Below are positions 26,901-42,851 of a stretch of 64,000 bases of DNA, piece after piece. The translations under genes and the position numbers were made by a program. The DNA is from Temnothorax longispinosus (lineage: Eukaryota > Arthropoda > Insecta > Hymenoptera > Formicidae), in the NCBI RefSeq assembly GCF_030848805.1, contig NC_092365.1:1178001-1242000 (forward strand). The letters are read 5' to 3'. Below the pieces are notes generated by a model that made no database searches, was not told where the DNA came from, and worked only from the letters and a program-made list of their open reading frames with translations. Each line of letters opens with the position of its first letter. The stretch's first letter is position 1.

Positions 26901-29900
26901 TATATCATTGGATATATTTTATAGGTTAGACCATACGTTTTTGCTAAACTGGCGAATCGAACGACGAAGTTATTACGACAACTTATCGATTATCTCACGA
27001 TTATCGGGAGGACATTTAATTTTCTATAGCTTTTCCTCGGCACATCCATCTATTACTGTGTTTACTGTGATGTGTTATTTGTCGACGTTCATACGATTTA
27101 TATCCGCATACGTTTCTCCGGTAAATTACGGATTCATTCGCTCGTCTGTATAGATTCACCTAGATTTATGTCACGTCGAAATAGCTGTGATTTACCGATT
27201 GATTTGTGAACCTTATTCTCTTAGGGAGATTACTACGATATAGCGTACTAAATAAATTGGACGAATTAAACATAACTTCGAATATCATAAACGTACCAAT
27301 TTTATATTTCTTTGTTCCTCATCCAAGACTTCGCTCAAGTTCGCACTACAACTCCTTCGAGATTAGAAACACAATTCTATTTTTTACTTTTCAACGTGGT
27401 TATAAATACAAAATGTAAATTTTCAGTCCTGCTTTGTTACTTTTATGTTTTGGGTCGCAAAAACTTGAGAATAACAACGGAACATACGCAAAAAATTAAT
27501 CGCACAAATACTTAATAAAAATTTAGACGTGAATTATTATTGCGTAGAATAATCAGTTTCGTTTAAATGCTAACCTTGATACGGAATAAAATTTCTGCGA
27601 GATAACTAGACGGTAGCAGCAGAACCCGCCGTTAAACAAGACCGAAACCGATAAACCAGAATTCACATGTGAGCATGTGTACGTGATGGTGTTACCAAAC
27701 TCGACTGAGGTCTCCAGTTTCCATGACATTAAGTTAAAAGAGCTCCTTTTACGATACGGCTGGATTTCTGCTCGATGTCTCACGTTATATGCTCCAATTT
27801 TCGTCGAGACAATAATTCGATAACAACATGTTACTGCCGTTCGAAATAGAAAGTGATGTACCAACATACGAGAGAGGAAAATATTGACACTTGGAGCAAC
27901 ATGTTAAATTATATTAATAATAATTAGTAATAATAATTAAACAATAAATAAAGATATACGATTTTTGTGACACTTCGTAAAGTTCAAAATAATGGAAATG
28001 TGAAATTATTCTCATATAAGGACATTTTTTTAGATTTAAAATACTGGGGAAAATTATTATTTGTTAAACACAAGAGTAAAAGCGTAAGATCTGGAGCTTA
28101 TGATCGAATGGGAATCGAATTAAACTTCTTCAGGATTAATCAGGATTATTTAACGATTAAAATGGCTTTAAATTACGTCGCACGGTGAATAAATTGTCTC
28201 AACTTATCGCGGTCGTTTTCGTACGTATCTTTACTGTATATGCCACCTGCGTATGCGCACTTATTGCCATATTGCTCCTTGTGCAAGAAAACGAAATACG
28301 CTACTTGGGCAAAACGCAAAATGCCGCCTCGAGCGATCGTAAAAACGGTGAACGTGACCGGGGCATAACGTGTGCGCGCGACCAAGATTACGGGAAGAAA
28401 ACGGAAGTGGATTCGGCATAATGCGGGCTGGCGCAGACGCTCCTCGGTGTATGCACATTATTTTTGCGCATGGTATCCGCGAAAGGATGTACATTTGCAT
28501 GCAATTCCGCGCGCGCACACATACATAAGCATACATGAACATTTACGTGCGAAGAACGACGCTCGCATCCTGCACACGAATGCAATGCATACGATAAATG
28601 CTCTCCCTTATATACACGTACATATGAAACATTGCAGATCCACCGGATGCTCTCTCAACAATGAGTACGAAGAAAAATGCCAGTTGTTTCACAATGAGTC
28701 GAAGCATCAACAATTATTTAACGGTGCAAATTAAGTGACTTTCGTCAAAATTGAATTTCGGTATTCGCGATCAAAAGTGTTAATACATTTTCTGGTTAAT
28801 TTTTGGTATATTTTATTTTACAATGGTGGAGTATTTTTGCGTTTTGTACAATCCTTTTAAATTTTATCAAAAAATCTGCGATTAAAGAGATTCGATCTGC
28901 GATATTCTATACGTATGACAAAAATATTATGTTTCTATTTTTCTGCACGTTCTGTATTTTTTACGCAGCATTTTATACGTACAATTTCCTGGTGCAGAAA
29001 AAATTTTCTCGCGAAAAAAATCCGACCACGATACCAATTACAAAAGCGTCCAAGACAAATTTTTTATCAGTTTACAGTACCACAAAATATCGAAAAGAGC
29101 ATTATCGGTGATGACGTTAAAAGCATGTCATCGAAAACTCGAAACGCACGATATTCGATATATCTGATTGTGAAAGCATAACACCGTTTTAAATTGCCGC
29201 TGTCATTTGCAAATAGTTAAGCTTCTCAACGTTTTTCTTGTATAATTTATCAAAACAATTTATAGATAAATATTATTCAAACAAACTATGATTATTTTCT
29301 TTTTAAAAATGTAATCGTTTAGCTTTGAGAAAAAAATATCAATCCCATTTATCAAATGTTATCGATAATATCGAAATATATAAGGTGCACGCTAAATATA
29401 AACTAAAATAATATAGTAGCCTTTCCATTATCGCAGATAAAGTTTAATATGAAATAAAAAGAACTCAAATATAAAATCAACCGTAAAACGAGTTTCAAGG
29501 TAGTTCTTATTCGGCTAACAGAACGTTGATCGTATCATAACAGGAAATAATGCGATAGTGTTTGACAAGTTGTTGCGGACGTGAAAATGGTATAAATTTT
29601 AAATATCATCGTGCCACGTCCGACAGCAACGACGTGCGGAAATAAGAGGCTGGAAACGGAAGAACAACAGAGAATCGCAAACTTTAACGATACGGCAGAA
29701 TGCGCAAACTGCGGCAAACTTGTCAGTTGAGTAAAGGCACGAAAAAGTCTGTACCTTAAACTCGCCGAGCGAACGGGTAAAAAGGTCTCCGTTCACTGTA
29801 CGAAACTTGAAATTTTAAGGGCAAACCGTAAGATTTGCATAACTGGATAAACGTTTCGCGCACGTTTCAGTCGAGCCAGTTAGGGACTTTGCGCGTAAAA

Positions 29901-30678
29901 AATACGGCTTGTTCCAAGTTTATCGAGCCGTGTAAAATCTATACTGATCGAATCTGGTATTTATATATTAATTCTTAAAACTATTACGTCACGATACTAT
30001 ATATTGGCATATAGTATACAGACATGTAACAACAATTAGAAATTAATCTACAAAAGAGTCAGACTTTGATTAAACACTGCGGATTTTTTTTGTAATTTAC
30101 GTTGCAATTGTCGTTCGTCGACATCGAAGTAAAAAGTAACTGATAAATAACAATCACGTTCGTGAAATACACATTGCACGGATCCGACAAGCAAGTAAGA
30201 AAGATGGATGTTGCGATTAATGAGACGTAACAAGTACGACCGGATAACAACAAGTGAAATTGGCCGCAACGATATGCACGCGGTTTTGTATATCGAGCGT
30301 CGATTTTACGTCATACATTACGGCGTGCAACGCGCGTTCACGACAGCGGTAGATTAATGACCACGATCTGCATCGAACAGCCGTTTCTTTGGATGAAACG
30401 CATCATGCGCTTCATCCAAGATAATCATTCTTTATTTCGTAGATAAATAAACTTGAAATTGCTTCGACTGAAAGAGAACCAATCATGGTAAAGATTAAAT
30501 GCAAATTTTATCACAGAGAAATTCAAACGATGCATCGAAAACTATAAAATGTTCCGCCAATCCTCTCGCAAATAAATTCCCTCGCGACAGATATCGCGAA
30601 ATAATTCTTATTCATTCGCGTGCACGGGAAATGAAGCATTTCTGGCGCGCGCGGAATTCATATAATGCGCGTTGCCAC

Positions 30679-30706
30679 AGATATATATATATATATATCT
30701 CTCTCT
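30679..30706. repeat. Compound (AT)n(CT)n microsatellite
   Basis: An AT dinucleotide run passes directly into a short CT run. Typical compound microsatellite. Confidence 0.85.
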
Positions 30707-33700
30707 CCGCGAAAAAACCGCGAAACATCGATAAAGCAAACCGGAGATAATTCGCGCGTACACGCGGCGCGGCGTCTCGACATTGCAATCACGTGTGACG
30801 CTATTAAGGTTCGTTTCGCGCGTCAGTATTCATTTAACCGGCTGGCAGCATAGTGGTACAGCATCGGAAATTCCATGTGTTATCCACGTTGACGCGATTA
30901 GGATTGTTTCGCTATGCGTTTTCTCGCGGCCGCATGGTCAGCGCGTGTTTTGCCGCGCTTCAGTAAACCACGTAATAAATAACAATGCCGGAACGTTAAC
31001 AACAATTTGCGATCCGCGCTATTTCACAGTTATACGAATGGAGTATTCGAATGCAGCAATTGCTAGACAGCTAGTAGTTCCGTTATTTTGGCAATTATAT
31101 TTACTTAAAAGCATTTGTTAAAAAATAATTTTCGTAAAAAAAATCTTACGTAAAAAAAGATACGTTCGTCTATAAGCGATAGTTAAATAACAATTTTAAA
31201 AATTCATTCATTACTAATCTATGCAAGATTATTGATTAATGAAACAACTGATATATTTCTTTGCTCCAAAAATATTAAAATTAAACATTAAGACTCACAA
31301 TTTTGCAGCTGCAAAACGTGTGTTGCAGCTGCATCTCGGAACATACATCTTCCATGAAGTCAGCTTCACTAGTCGCACTATACACACTCTCGCGACACGA
31401 CGTTCATGTCCCAACGCGGAAAAAAGTTTACGACGAAACAAAAACTGTATGGTCTCCTCGGATTAATAAATCAAACAACAATCCGTGTAATCGCAACGTG
31501 AAAGCAATAATATAAAGTAATGTACAAGATCGTAAATCGTAACGATTCCTGTAACTCACATCCGCGAACGAGTTTAATTACGACAGTTTTAGTATTTTGC
31601 GCGACATTATTACACGTATACGTTGTACGACCTCGGTATTTTGCAATATTTGTTTAATTCAACGATGTCGACGTGGAGCGCGGAGAACGACCGATCGAGT
31701 GCGAGAACGATGTAAGACTGTTACCTCGGTGTGTCAAGGGTTGCCCGTGTCCTCGACGTTCCTAAGTCAAACTAATGAATCTTGACCTTCCTAAGTGAAC
31801 AACCGAACTCGCCGAAACTTATTCGCGATGGCATATTGTTAAGAAAGATATAATTTATGAGATATTAAAAACAGACATTCTGTAGTATGAAAATGAAATG
31901 TTTGCTCACTATGTGGCCTTCAAATAGAATGATAGCGTATCATCGGAGATGCAAGAATACAAATATTATTTAATATAATATTAAGTTAATGTAAAATTAC
32001 TAGATTCTTAAAAGAATATTTTTTACTGCTATTTAAATAAAGTTATGATATTTTCATTTAAGTTATAAATTTTTTAATTAGGGATTTAAAAAAATTCGCG
32101 ATTTCGCAAAAAATACGTAACACTTTGGCCGTTCTAATCTAAACATATATTTCATCTGAAACTTCACGTTTCCATTATGTTAAATTACTACTTGTCTACA
32201 TGTCTATTAGCGCTGTCATTCTCTTTTATTCTCCGTTCGCTTATTGTATAATTCTAGTGACGCGTTACATGAAATAACGAAATATTCGACGCTGACAGAG
32301 ACCGAGTAATAAAGCGATAGCGCGGCATGCAAATCTCCTGATTTCACAGGGATGATGCGATTGCACTTTTCCGCGGCGGGTCCCGCGGCTGTGTCATTTA
32401 ACAACGAATTAGCGCCGCGGTATGGAAGATTTGTCGGATGTATTTGATAGCGTCACGCGAGATTAAACAATGTTGGCAAACACCTGGGATTATTTGTCCC
32501 GGAGAATATTGGATACGTGCCAGCTTTTCCGCGCGTGGTACCCTCTTAGGTCTTATTATCAAGATAAACGCTGTATCCACGATACGGCAAATCGGCTCAA
32601 AGAGCAGGCGGCTTTTTACCGAGGTAACGAATTTTCCCGAGTAAACATTAATTTCGTTGTAATGCCGTTGTGTAACGAATACACGATCACGTATCACAAT
32701 CCAGTATAGAAATAAATACGTTACATATATACGCGAAATGAAATAAAAATAAAGAATATATATGTCTCATATACCTAAAACTGTGCAATAAAAAATAAAA
32801 ACCGTCACGCACAATACCGAGCGCGGAATTTGATTAAGCCTCGCTGCCTGCATAAATGCGCAAACCGAAAATTTTTCCAGTCAGTAAATATTGCTATAAT
32901 TTGAACATTTAGCGAGCAGCGGCGTCGATGCGATTAACTGTGCTTCACGTCCGTAAAATACATTTACGCGCTTACTGTAATATTTTACAGAATTTCGGAT
33001 CTAACCGATTTTTGTCTTAACGAAGTTACAAAAAGGACATCGCGACCAGAACAGATAAAATTAAAACGTTACCGCGCCGTACGTTAAAACGGCAAATAAC
33101 AAAACTGTAAAATTTTTAGAAATAATTATTTTAAAAATTTACTAATATATCGAACTGTAATTTTCCCATTGTCGAAAATAAACCCCAGGATTATGAGCTT
33201 ACGAAAAATTTTCAACTAAAGAAAAGATTATTTTACATTTTTTATATATATGTAGCATATATTAAACAGATTTGACTATTCGTTTGCGGTTCGTAGCAAT
33301 TTGCAGTTTTGATTTCGCTGTTGCAGGGTTTAATAAATACCCTCACATCGGCCTTTCGCGCAACGCGCGTAATTTAACGCGGGGGTGGAATATATTCGAC
33401 GCTGATTAAAGCCGTTAAAAACAATTGCAATGGCGGGATTACGCGAGTCGCGCGATAACGCGCGGCACGCGCGTAATAACGTCGTCTATAATCTCTATGT
33501 TATATTCGCGTGCGTGCAGAAATATCACCGTTACGATGTTCAAACAACCCGTTACACGACCCCCAATGCAGAAGTTTGCTCACCGGCAGGCAGCGTTGTC
33601 GTGTTACACAGGCTATAGTCGAAATTCGACGATCGTGCAATAACGTTGTAATTCCCATTTCTCCGATTACATCGGATTTGATCTTACCCGAGAGCCGATC

Positions 33701-33954
33701 AAATCGAGTGATATGTTTTTTTATTTGCAGATTACTCCATAACCCCGGCGTAAAGCCATATTCGATGCTTATCTGTTGAATAAACGATAACGATAATTTT
33801 GTAGGTGAAGAAACGCAAATAATGCGTACGAAATTGATCAATACCGACGGAATGCAAATGCAAAATCCAACTAATAATGAGATAATTAAGGATCGTGATT
33901 ACAACGTACCTACAGATAGAGGAAATTTGTCGTGATTAAGGAGAAAAACAAGCA

Positions 33955-33978
33955 ATATATATATATAATATATATAAT
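33955..33978. repeat. (AT)n microsatellite
   Basis: An AT dinucleotide run with a single interruption. No gene context. Confidence 0.8.
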
Positions 33979-36900
33979 GCAAATTAGTGACTAATTATTA
34001 TGATTCAGATTAGCGGAACAATGTAAAATTATATTAAGTACACAGAATGTAATGAATCTATTTTACGAAATACGCGTCGCCACCGAGTTTCCGGCAAATT
34101 CGAGATTAAATCCAAAACTACGGTTGATGAGGCCAATGCGATGCAAATCGCGTATGCAGATACGGAAAATAAAAATTCCTGCGTCGATGGAATTCGCCGT
34201 GCTTTCATTTGCAATGTTCGTCAATTAAACCGGCTGATTCAATTTCATCTTTCCACATTCTCATTTCGCAGCTATCACGCGAATATTATATCAAATTGTA
34301 TCCGTCTGGTTATCAAATTAAGAGAATATATCTCATTTGGTCCACAAAAATAACTGTTTTCAATTTTTCGCAGTGCTTTTTCAGTCACGTCTAGTCAAAA
34401 CGTGAAAATAAAGCAATTTTATCGATCACCGAATACATCGCCGTTCGACAAAATAGTGTGGAACATACGTATTAGGGCGGCGGAGTAAAAATTGCAACAA
34501 TTACAAGAAAAGTTCGCAGCTAAAGTGTGAATAATAGAACGTGATTAACGAGCCCTACTTTCCGTGTTCATTATTGCGCGAAAGAAATAATTGCGCGCGT
34601 CGGTGCATAAACCTACCTCTACCACTGTGCGCGTTTGCCTTTTTCTACTGCAGCTTCGCACGTGCACCGTTAATCGTTGTTCATTTAAAAACTCTAAAGC
34701 ACATGATATTGGTATTAGGATTCGGTATTAGGATTTTTATCTAACACTTTTATAAAGAATCGGTATCATTAACGAGACTTATCCTGGAGTGTAGCTCGCG
34801 AAAAATTGCCGAAGGGATAGAACACGTGGGAAATAACGCGATCGGGACATGTGTTACAAGTAACACGATTGCAAGAAAGAACTTATCGGTGCAACACACA
34901 CAAAATTGAAGCGGAGCTGGTAAGAAAAAGCCAGCTGGAGACGAGGAGAAGATGAGGAGAACGGAGAGAGAGAGGCTGGCGACGGAGGTTGGGGAGAAGT
35001 GTGAGTAGAAAAATAAAGTGAATAACTTCGGCTACGTGACTTTCTTGAGCATATCGAAAGATTGATACACTCCTTTCGTCACTGTTACTACCCCCAGCGA
35101 GACGAACCCACCAGAGTCGGTGGATGCAGAATTTGCAGGGAACGCGTAGATCGTCAACTCGCTCTTTATCAGCTTCATGCGCTTCGTAACCTACCACATT
35201 GCTCTTCCGACGTCGCTCATCGATCACCATCGACGCATCGAATGTTCGCGATAGCGTGGAGTGAAGGATCAAATTGATGCGCTTATTTAATCGTCACTCA
35301 ATTGCATGGATAGCGACAGCCACAATATTATAAATACATAGATATATAGATGCTTTATTTATTTTTTTACTTATTACTTCAATAATTTCTAATAAATTGT
35401 TTTAACATTATTATACCTCAAGTATTCATAATTATCTTTTTGTAATATCAGTATACTTAAATTTCAAAATTGTTAAATATTCTTTGCAGATAATATCTTA
35501 TATTTTATAATATCTGCAATTTGTACTATTCATAATAATTTTATTTTATCTTCTACAAAATTAATCCTAGGAAGTAAAAGAATATATAATTTCGCATTCG
35601 TTATTGTAGCATGTTTTAATTTTTTATTTGCATCGAGATACAATGCACGTGCGCTTTTATTCTTTGATTCATGACCGCACATATTTCTGTACGGGGAAAC
35701 GTCGCCGCGCGCGTGCAGGGACAGGCGCGACGCCTAAGTTCTTACATCTCAAATAGAAAAATAAGCTTCATTTTTCGTTGGTAGCGTCGCGAAACGTCAC
35801 GCAAACGCCCAGAATTCCACTTATTTTAAAGCCGACGTTGTTCTCGCGCTTCACCGGAAGTACATGTCACTCGGTACAAAGCGAAGCCATTTACGTATCT
35901 CGCGGTTAGCGGCTTTAAAAGAGATGATCCTTGTTCGCAATTTTATTGATGTCACTTTTATGGATTAATATTGAAAAAATTAAAAAAGATATAAGAGCAA
36001 ATAGAGAGGGACAAAATATTATAAGTTATTGTCGTTGAGCATTGTGTTACAGACCAGTTTTTCCTTGACAAAAATCAAAATTATATTCTTCGACAAATCT
36101 TGAAAAATAATTTTGACGGGTTTCTTTAATTTAATGGCTCGTATATAAGTTACACTTGTAGATTCAAAAAATGTATTAATGTGACAATAATTCAGACAAT
36201 TTTGCAATATATATGTATTTATATTGTACTATGTAATATATATTTTTTCTATTATTTTAATATATTTTACTTTTGCAAGACACTTCTTCGATATAACTGA
36301 ATATATTCTAAAGGATAATGAGATATCAAATGCAATCGACATTTTTAATGCGCTCTTAAATATTAGCTTCGATTTCGTCCATAACTGCATAAGAAAAAGC
36401 TATTTCCTATGACGTATTCTCTGCTTTCTGCGCCAAGAACGACAACTCAATCGCTATATCTAATTTTGCTCTATGTTATCACGCTTTGAAGTTTTGTTCG
36501 AACACGTTTAAGTTTACAAAGATCAATATCGTAATGAATCGGTTTCAAGTTAATCGGATCGTGTCAGTAAAATTGTCTTTGATATTAGTTATGATATTTC
36601 AATCAATAATTACATTCGATCATTCTTAATCAATCCCAAGGAGTTTAAATATTATACGATCCGTACAATCAGTCCTGGATTTCTCCTATCGATTACCGAA
36701 TACTTACAGGAATAGCTGGTCTCCGCAGCTATTCGTACAAAGAACCCTCGCTCCGAACCGGATAACGATTTCTTTTCGCGTGCGCGTTTTACATCATCGC
36801 ACCGGGCGGGACACGTTGGAAATTCCCGCAAGAATTCCACACTGCATAATCCGCGCTACTCTTCAGTGTAAATCTCGATCATATTCTCGAGTTATACAAG

Positions 36901-38377
36901 ACGCGAGCGAATAAAGGACAATGCGCAAAGTAGAGAAAAATATCGTGGATCGTATCTCTTTCGAGGAGACGACGCGTCGAATAAAAGTATCGCGCAAGCG
37001 GCGGACGGATCGCGTTAACACACCGCGCGTTGCGTCTATATCTCGGCGAAGAAAATTGCTCGTAAATTATAAGACAAATGGAATCCCATCCTCATCCCGT
37101 CACGGTTGATTCATGAGTCGCGCTCGTCATTTAAATCAAAATCGCGTTAAAATTCAGATTACGCCATTATGTTTTCAGAAAAGCGGGACCATCGCCACGA
37201 GTATCGCTGCTTTTCGCATCCGTTTATATCGCAATATTCCGCGGGAAATCAATTAACTGCATTCGTTACGCGCCCAGCACGGTGCTCTTTATACACCCCT
37301 GCGATTCCCTCTCGTCGACTTGCCGAGGGTGCTTTAAGTGCTATACGCTATGTAGCGTCGTCTTAACGAGGGACCTTTGAGTGTTTGTTTTCACAGCGGG
37401 AGGAATGAATTATTTATTCGCAAATGTCTGACGACTCTCATCGATACCGCATACAAAGTGGTCTCCCTTCATTCCCCGCTCGGCGTTGTCCTCTTTATTC
37501 TGTTTATTTTAACATATATATTATATGTAATAAGATTATTCTTATTCAATGAAAATAAAGGTACTTTGTGTCAGCTTACAAAAGTAAGAGAAGTAATCTT
37601 TTGTATTAATGAGTCGGATAATAAAGATAAACATAGCGGAGTGAGAATTGTTTAACTCAGCAATTCTCAGGAATAATTTATGAGATAATCACTAAAAGAA
37701 ATAAACGCTTTATATCATGCTTTATACTTTAATATCCCAAAATTCTACAGCGTTAAATACTGCAAAAAGAAAACAGCGCCCGAATGTGCATCTCGGTATT
37801 CTTTTGCGGATTCATTGCCATTGTCTCAGATGAGGATCCACGGAGCGGAGATAACACGATGCTCTGGAGCATTTATTTAGAAACGTCTGAATTATTTATT
37901 TATAAATGCCTAACGAGCCATCACCAACTCGGTTCCCCTCACCTTCTCCCTCGATTTCTCTTTTTCTCTTTCTCTTGTCGCGTAATTTACGCGCGACCTG
38001 GGTGTACTGTGGTCGGTGTGGCAAGGGAGAATAGGGTAATGCGGGGGAGGACCGGACCAAAGTGCAAAGGAAGGAAGCCGAGAGGACGAACTTTCGCGTT
38101 GCCCGTCCAACGAGCCGTTGCCGTAACCGTTGTTACGAAAAAGAAAAGAGACTTGCGACATCCGCAAATAAAAAAAAGAACGAAGAAGAAGGGAACAGAA
38201 AAAGTAAAAAGAAAAGTCGAAAGAATGACTTTGTTGAGTTAACTGTCAGTTATTGTGCTCGGATTCTAGTTGTCTAAGGAACAGATACTTTGGAAAGAAT
38301 ACAACCCTCTAAGCTTATGCGTATGTGTATATCTGTCCTTCTTTCGCGGTTTTATGGTTAATATTTATATAACCATA

Positions 38378-38410
38378 ATATTAATAATATTAATAATATT
38401 AATAATATTT
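38378..38410. repeat. 9-bp tandem repeat (AATATTAAT-like)
   Basis: Three to four head-to-tail copies of a 9-bp AT-only unit. Small local minisatellite. Confidence 0.75.
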
Positions 38411-41400
38411 ATGGTTATTTTACCACCTTCAATCATGACTAATAACGTTTTAGATTTATCTGAGAAAACGTAGGAAAACTGATCTTAACATTAACAAAGT
38501 TACTCTACGTCAAGTTAATCATCCAATTATTATTAAAAGTATTATAAAAATGTAGAAATATGAGAAAAATAAAATACATTTCTTTAATAATATATTTTGA
38601 GAATAATATGTCTTTAACCAATAAACTGCCAGTAATAAAAAAGAATAAAATATTCAACAATAAGGACAATAATAATAAATATGATTTTACATATTTGATG
38701 CAAACCATTTCGCTTTATAATCGTAAAATGTAAATTTCAATATTGATTAATAAAATAAAAAATTAATAATTATTCAAAGTTTCATCAGTCATCTTGTGGC
38801 ATTCGCCATTATCCTATCGCGAGCTGCAGAATCACCAAGCAGGATAAGCAGAGATTAACTTCGTGTCGGGGAGTCGACGCAAGTTACGATAAGCCGACAA
38901 TAGGGAAAAAAATTGCCGACTTGGGTTAACGTGATTAACGATCCGCCACATTACGCAACGACCGATGGTGAAGTCGCGTATCCGCGCAATCCGTCTACTA
39001 AACACCGAGCCGAGAGCGGAAACGGAAGTGGCAGCGACGTAAATTACCGTTGTGGGCTTTACGCAACGACGTCATTTAAATAATACCACCACCGTAGGTT
39101 CTGCAAGAATAAGATTTATCGTCGCTTTCGACCGCAATTCGCCAAGAACGCAAGAAAATCCGCAATGTTGTACAACAATATGTATGAGTTTTAAACAGAA
39201 TAATAATTGACGTATCAATAACAATTATTTTCGCAGAATGTTTTATAACGTAACATTTTGGAATTTTGTCCCCTTGAGTTTTATTTTATCCCTCTTGTGT
39301 TGCAAAATCAAAAAGTCTCCTCTTAGATTTTCCTCTTTACATTTCATCTCTTTGTCATATAAGAGAAAGTACTGTAATAAACTAGCCAGATATCACGTTA
39401 AGTATATTCACAAACCCTTTGTCTCTGAAAATGAGGGAAATATGACTTGTACAACTGCTCTGTCTCAAATGCGCGTAATGTATTTTGGTCAATTTAAGTT
39501 AAATAGCTTTTGAAATAAGGGCATTAGCCTCGGATGAATAACGTACGACATAATGTGGTCCATGTAACTCGAAACCTCCTGTGCGACAGCAGCATTAATC
39601 TTCATTACTTTTCATAAATGAGAAAAGTAGATTCCTTTCATAATAAAAAGTCTTGATATTTTAAATTTAAAACATTGTTTAAAGAGTCTTTACGTGAAAC
39701 GCGATATATTAATCCCAGCATTGGCGATTATATATATGCATCTAGAATTTAGTTTTTCAAGCTCTTTTGCACGCTAAATTATAGAGTTACTACTTATATT
39801 ATTTGTTGCTCGCAAGATATCAATATGCACGATTGTATTTCCGCAAATATAATGTCATCAAGAACGAAATTCTAAAAGACAGACTGCAGATGTGCCCGAG
39901 TAAAAGATAAATCCGAAGCGACAGGTGGTAGGTAGCTAGCGACGTGGCATATTTAAAAATGCATTTGACGGCGATATTAGCGGTGGCACCGTGCCGTTAC
40001 CGCGGTTCTAATAGACAACGTAATGTCTCCCGTAAATAAGTGAGATCGTATCGACCGTTATAACGCCATTATCCGTCACTCGTCGAGTTCTCGCGTCGTG
40101 ATCGTAACAGCTTGCACACGGCGCGATATTTTGACGCTCATATAAGCGCGGCTCGTAACTCGAGCGATTATCATCTCCGAATTCGATACTATCGGAGGCT
40201 TTGATAACGTGTCCATAAACAGAATTTTGCTTCACGTATCTACAGCTTACAACGTAGACAAAAGCTCGGATATGATCATCAAAGCGAGTCCCGAAATCAT
40301 CTCGGCTTGCTCTCGTTTTGCACTAGAACATACATCTACAGATGCACGACGGTGTTTCGTTTGAATGTCAAAATCTCCAATGGACTTTCTCAAGCATATT
40401 CTACAGAGGTAATTAACGTAAAATAAGCTTAACGTGTGTAATAAACGATACATCGAGGCATGCGCTTACATTGCAACGACAGAGGGTACAAAGAGAGAAA
40501 AATAACCAGTTGCCCCATTTTATCGCAAGTACTGACTTCATTGCGTCTTTTCAAAAGAGAGATCTAATTGCATTATCGATTCGCCTGGCAAAGTTTCGGT
40601 CAAGTCACGGCTTTCCACCTGCGATCTTTCACTTTTATCGTCCCCTTTTTCATGATATTCTCTTCTTTTCTCTTTTCCGCTATCCGAAGGAATATTCTTC
40701 CATGCTCGCGGACTAATGTCGATAAGGACGTCGAGCGAATAGCCGGGTCGCCATATAAATGGAAACTTTCCTAAATGCAACGCAGTCTCTGAATTCATTC
40801 GCTCCGACTAATTCCGTGAAAAAACTTTGTAGATCGACGGAGCGGCCGGCAGCGTCCTACCCTTTAAAGCTAGCCTCCTTTCTCCTTTTTCTTTCACCAT
40901 TCGAGTCGACTTTGGAATTCTGTCCGAAGAAGTTTAGAGTCTCGTCCGAGGAGAGTATCCGAACGCGGCGGGGCTCTCACTGCTCAATGTTACTTGGTGT
41001 TCTCAAGTAACATTGATAATATTCCTTGAAACGACAAGGTGAGTAACTGACTAAATGTAGAAGTTTTAAATACAGGCTACGTTATAAAATACAAAAACGG
41101 CTGCGAATAACATTCTGGTAAACTTTTTTTTTCCCTAAATAAATTTTTGAATAATTCGAATTTATCATCCTAAACCTCACGTGATATCGACGCAATTAAA
41201 GATTCACTCTTTGTCATTTCAACGAGGAGACCTGCGAACGCGAACGATGTCGAAGTTTCCGAATGCATCTGATTGTGAGTGAAACTATCGGAAACTATCG
41301 GAAGGCTAGAAATTTTCAACGAGAGCTCGCAGAGACCGCCCCGTGCGCACCGATGGTATTTTTTTCTGAAATATTTCGATGGATCCTGCTGAAAAATGGA

Positions 41401-42831
41401 GAACAGAGAATAGCGGGTAACGTGGAAATACGTATTTCTTGTATTCCCGTGCGAGTCCGTCGTGTACATATATACGCGACTACACGACGAGGAGCTTAAA
41501 ATAATCCACGCTTCGGGAACAAGTAGATTTTTCACACTGCGACGCCCGCGCCGAAGTGATCTCCCTCGAAATATCCGATACTTCGAACCGTGCACCATCG
41601 ATCGCGACTACTCCCGCTGCATCGGTCCTCGATAATACATGACCTACAAAGCGATAAGAAGCGTCCTCCGAAAACATAATCGCCGGTTTGAAACAATGAT
41701 TTTTTTTTCGTGCGCGATCAAAAATCGGTGACTGATTAGTAGATAAAATCCTCTTTAATTGTCAGAGTTAGAAAAGAATTAGGATTACGAATGCGTCGAT
41801 TTAATTATTTTGAAGAAGTTATTTCCTCGTACAAAAATATATGATCTTATTTAAGTTCCTTGAATTTGACAGTTTTAGCTCGCCGTTATTGCGAAACGTA
41901 AACGGGTAGAGTTAAAATAAAATATTATACCGCGTAAAGTTTTGCAGAGCTCGAGGAAACTTTTGTGACGGGAGCGAGTCGGTTTACTCTAGACCTTATA
42001 TTCGTCGGGAAAATGTAGCTGACGAGCGCCACGAATCACGGACGTGTCAAGGTGCATCCGCGTGAAAATCAACCTTAAACATTTTGGCGTTAAGTCGGCG
42101 GCACATTTTCTCGCTTACTCAAGTTGCTTCTGTTTTCAAGTTTACGAAGTAGTCGCGAAGAAGGCTGGACAGACAAACAGAGAACGTTTTCTGCAGTAAT
42201 TCTAGCAGTCCGACCTGCGTTTAGCGGGCACGTCCCGCTTAAATGAATAAAGATTCTCAAACATTTAAATTTTTTCAAGCAGACGAAAAATTGTACTGTT
42301 TAAAGTTAAATCGAACAGTATAACATAACAACGATAATCATCCAGAAATTTATATGTCCATCCATTATTTCCGTGCAATATAAATCGCAGGGAAAATCCA
42401 GCTTATATCAAAGACCTCTAAATCAAAAGTTAACTATGCGCCTTACACAGGCGCACAAAAGACAAGTGCATAACGATCCACGCCGGAAGAGCGTATCTCT
42501 TTCCAACGTCGAGATTTATCGATCGACCGGGTAGTTCAAGCAAGCCGTGAACGTTACGCCGCTTCCGCGCCTTCGATTCAATTTCCCGCGAGCGAAGGTG
42601 GTTTATGATTTGTGGCACATATTTCCGAGGCATCGTGTGCACCCTCGACGGTGCGGCGCCTCGCGACACGGTATCGTCGCGACGATGGAATTAACAGAGC
42701 AGCGCAACCTACGCCATGAATATGAAACAGCTCGCGGGGTGCATAGAGAGAGGAACGCCTACCCTGTAGCGAAATTAAAATCCTCCTCGCTCTCTCTCTC
42801 ACGAGTCACGCAGTCCCGTTTGCTGCACCCC

Positions 42832-42851
42832 GGCGCGGCGCGGCGCGGCGA
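42832..42851. repeat. GC-rich 5-bp microsatellite (CGGCG)n
   Basis: About four tandem copies of CGGCG in a CpG-rich patch. Notable only for its contrast with the AT-rich surroundings. Confidence 0.8.

Noticed and set aside
41008..41045. Consensus donor CAAG|GTGAGTAA on the + strand
   Set aside because: No convincing exon upstream and no partner acceptor or coding frame nearby. It may be a chance site or an untranslated exon.
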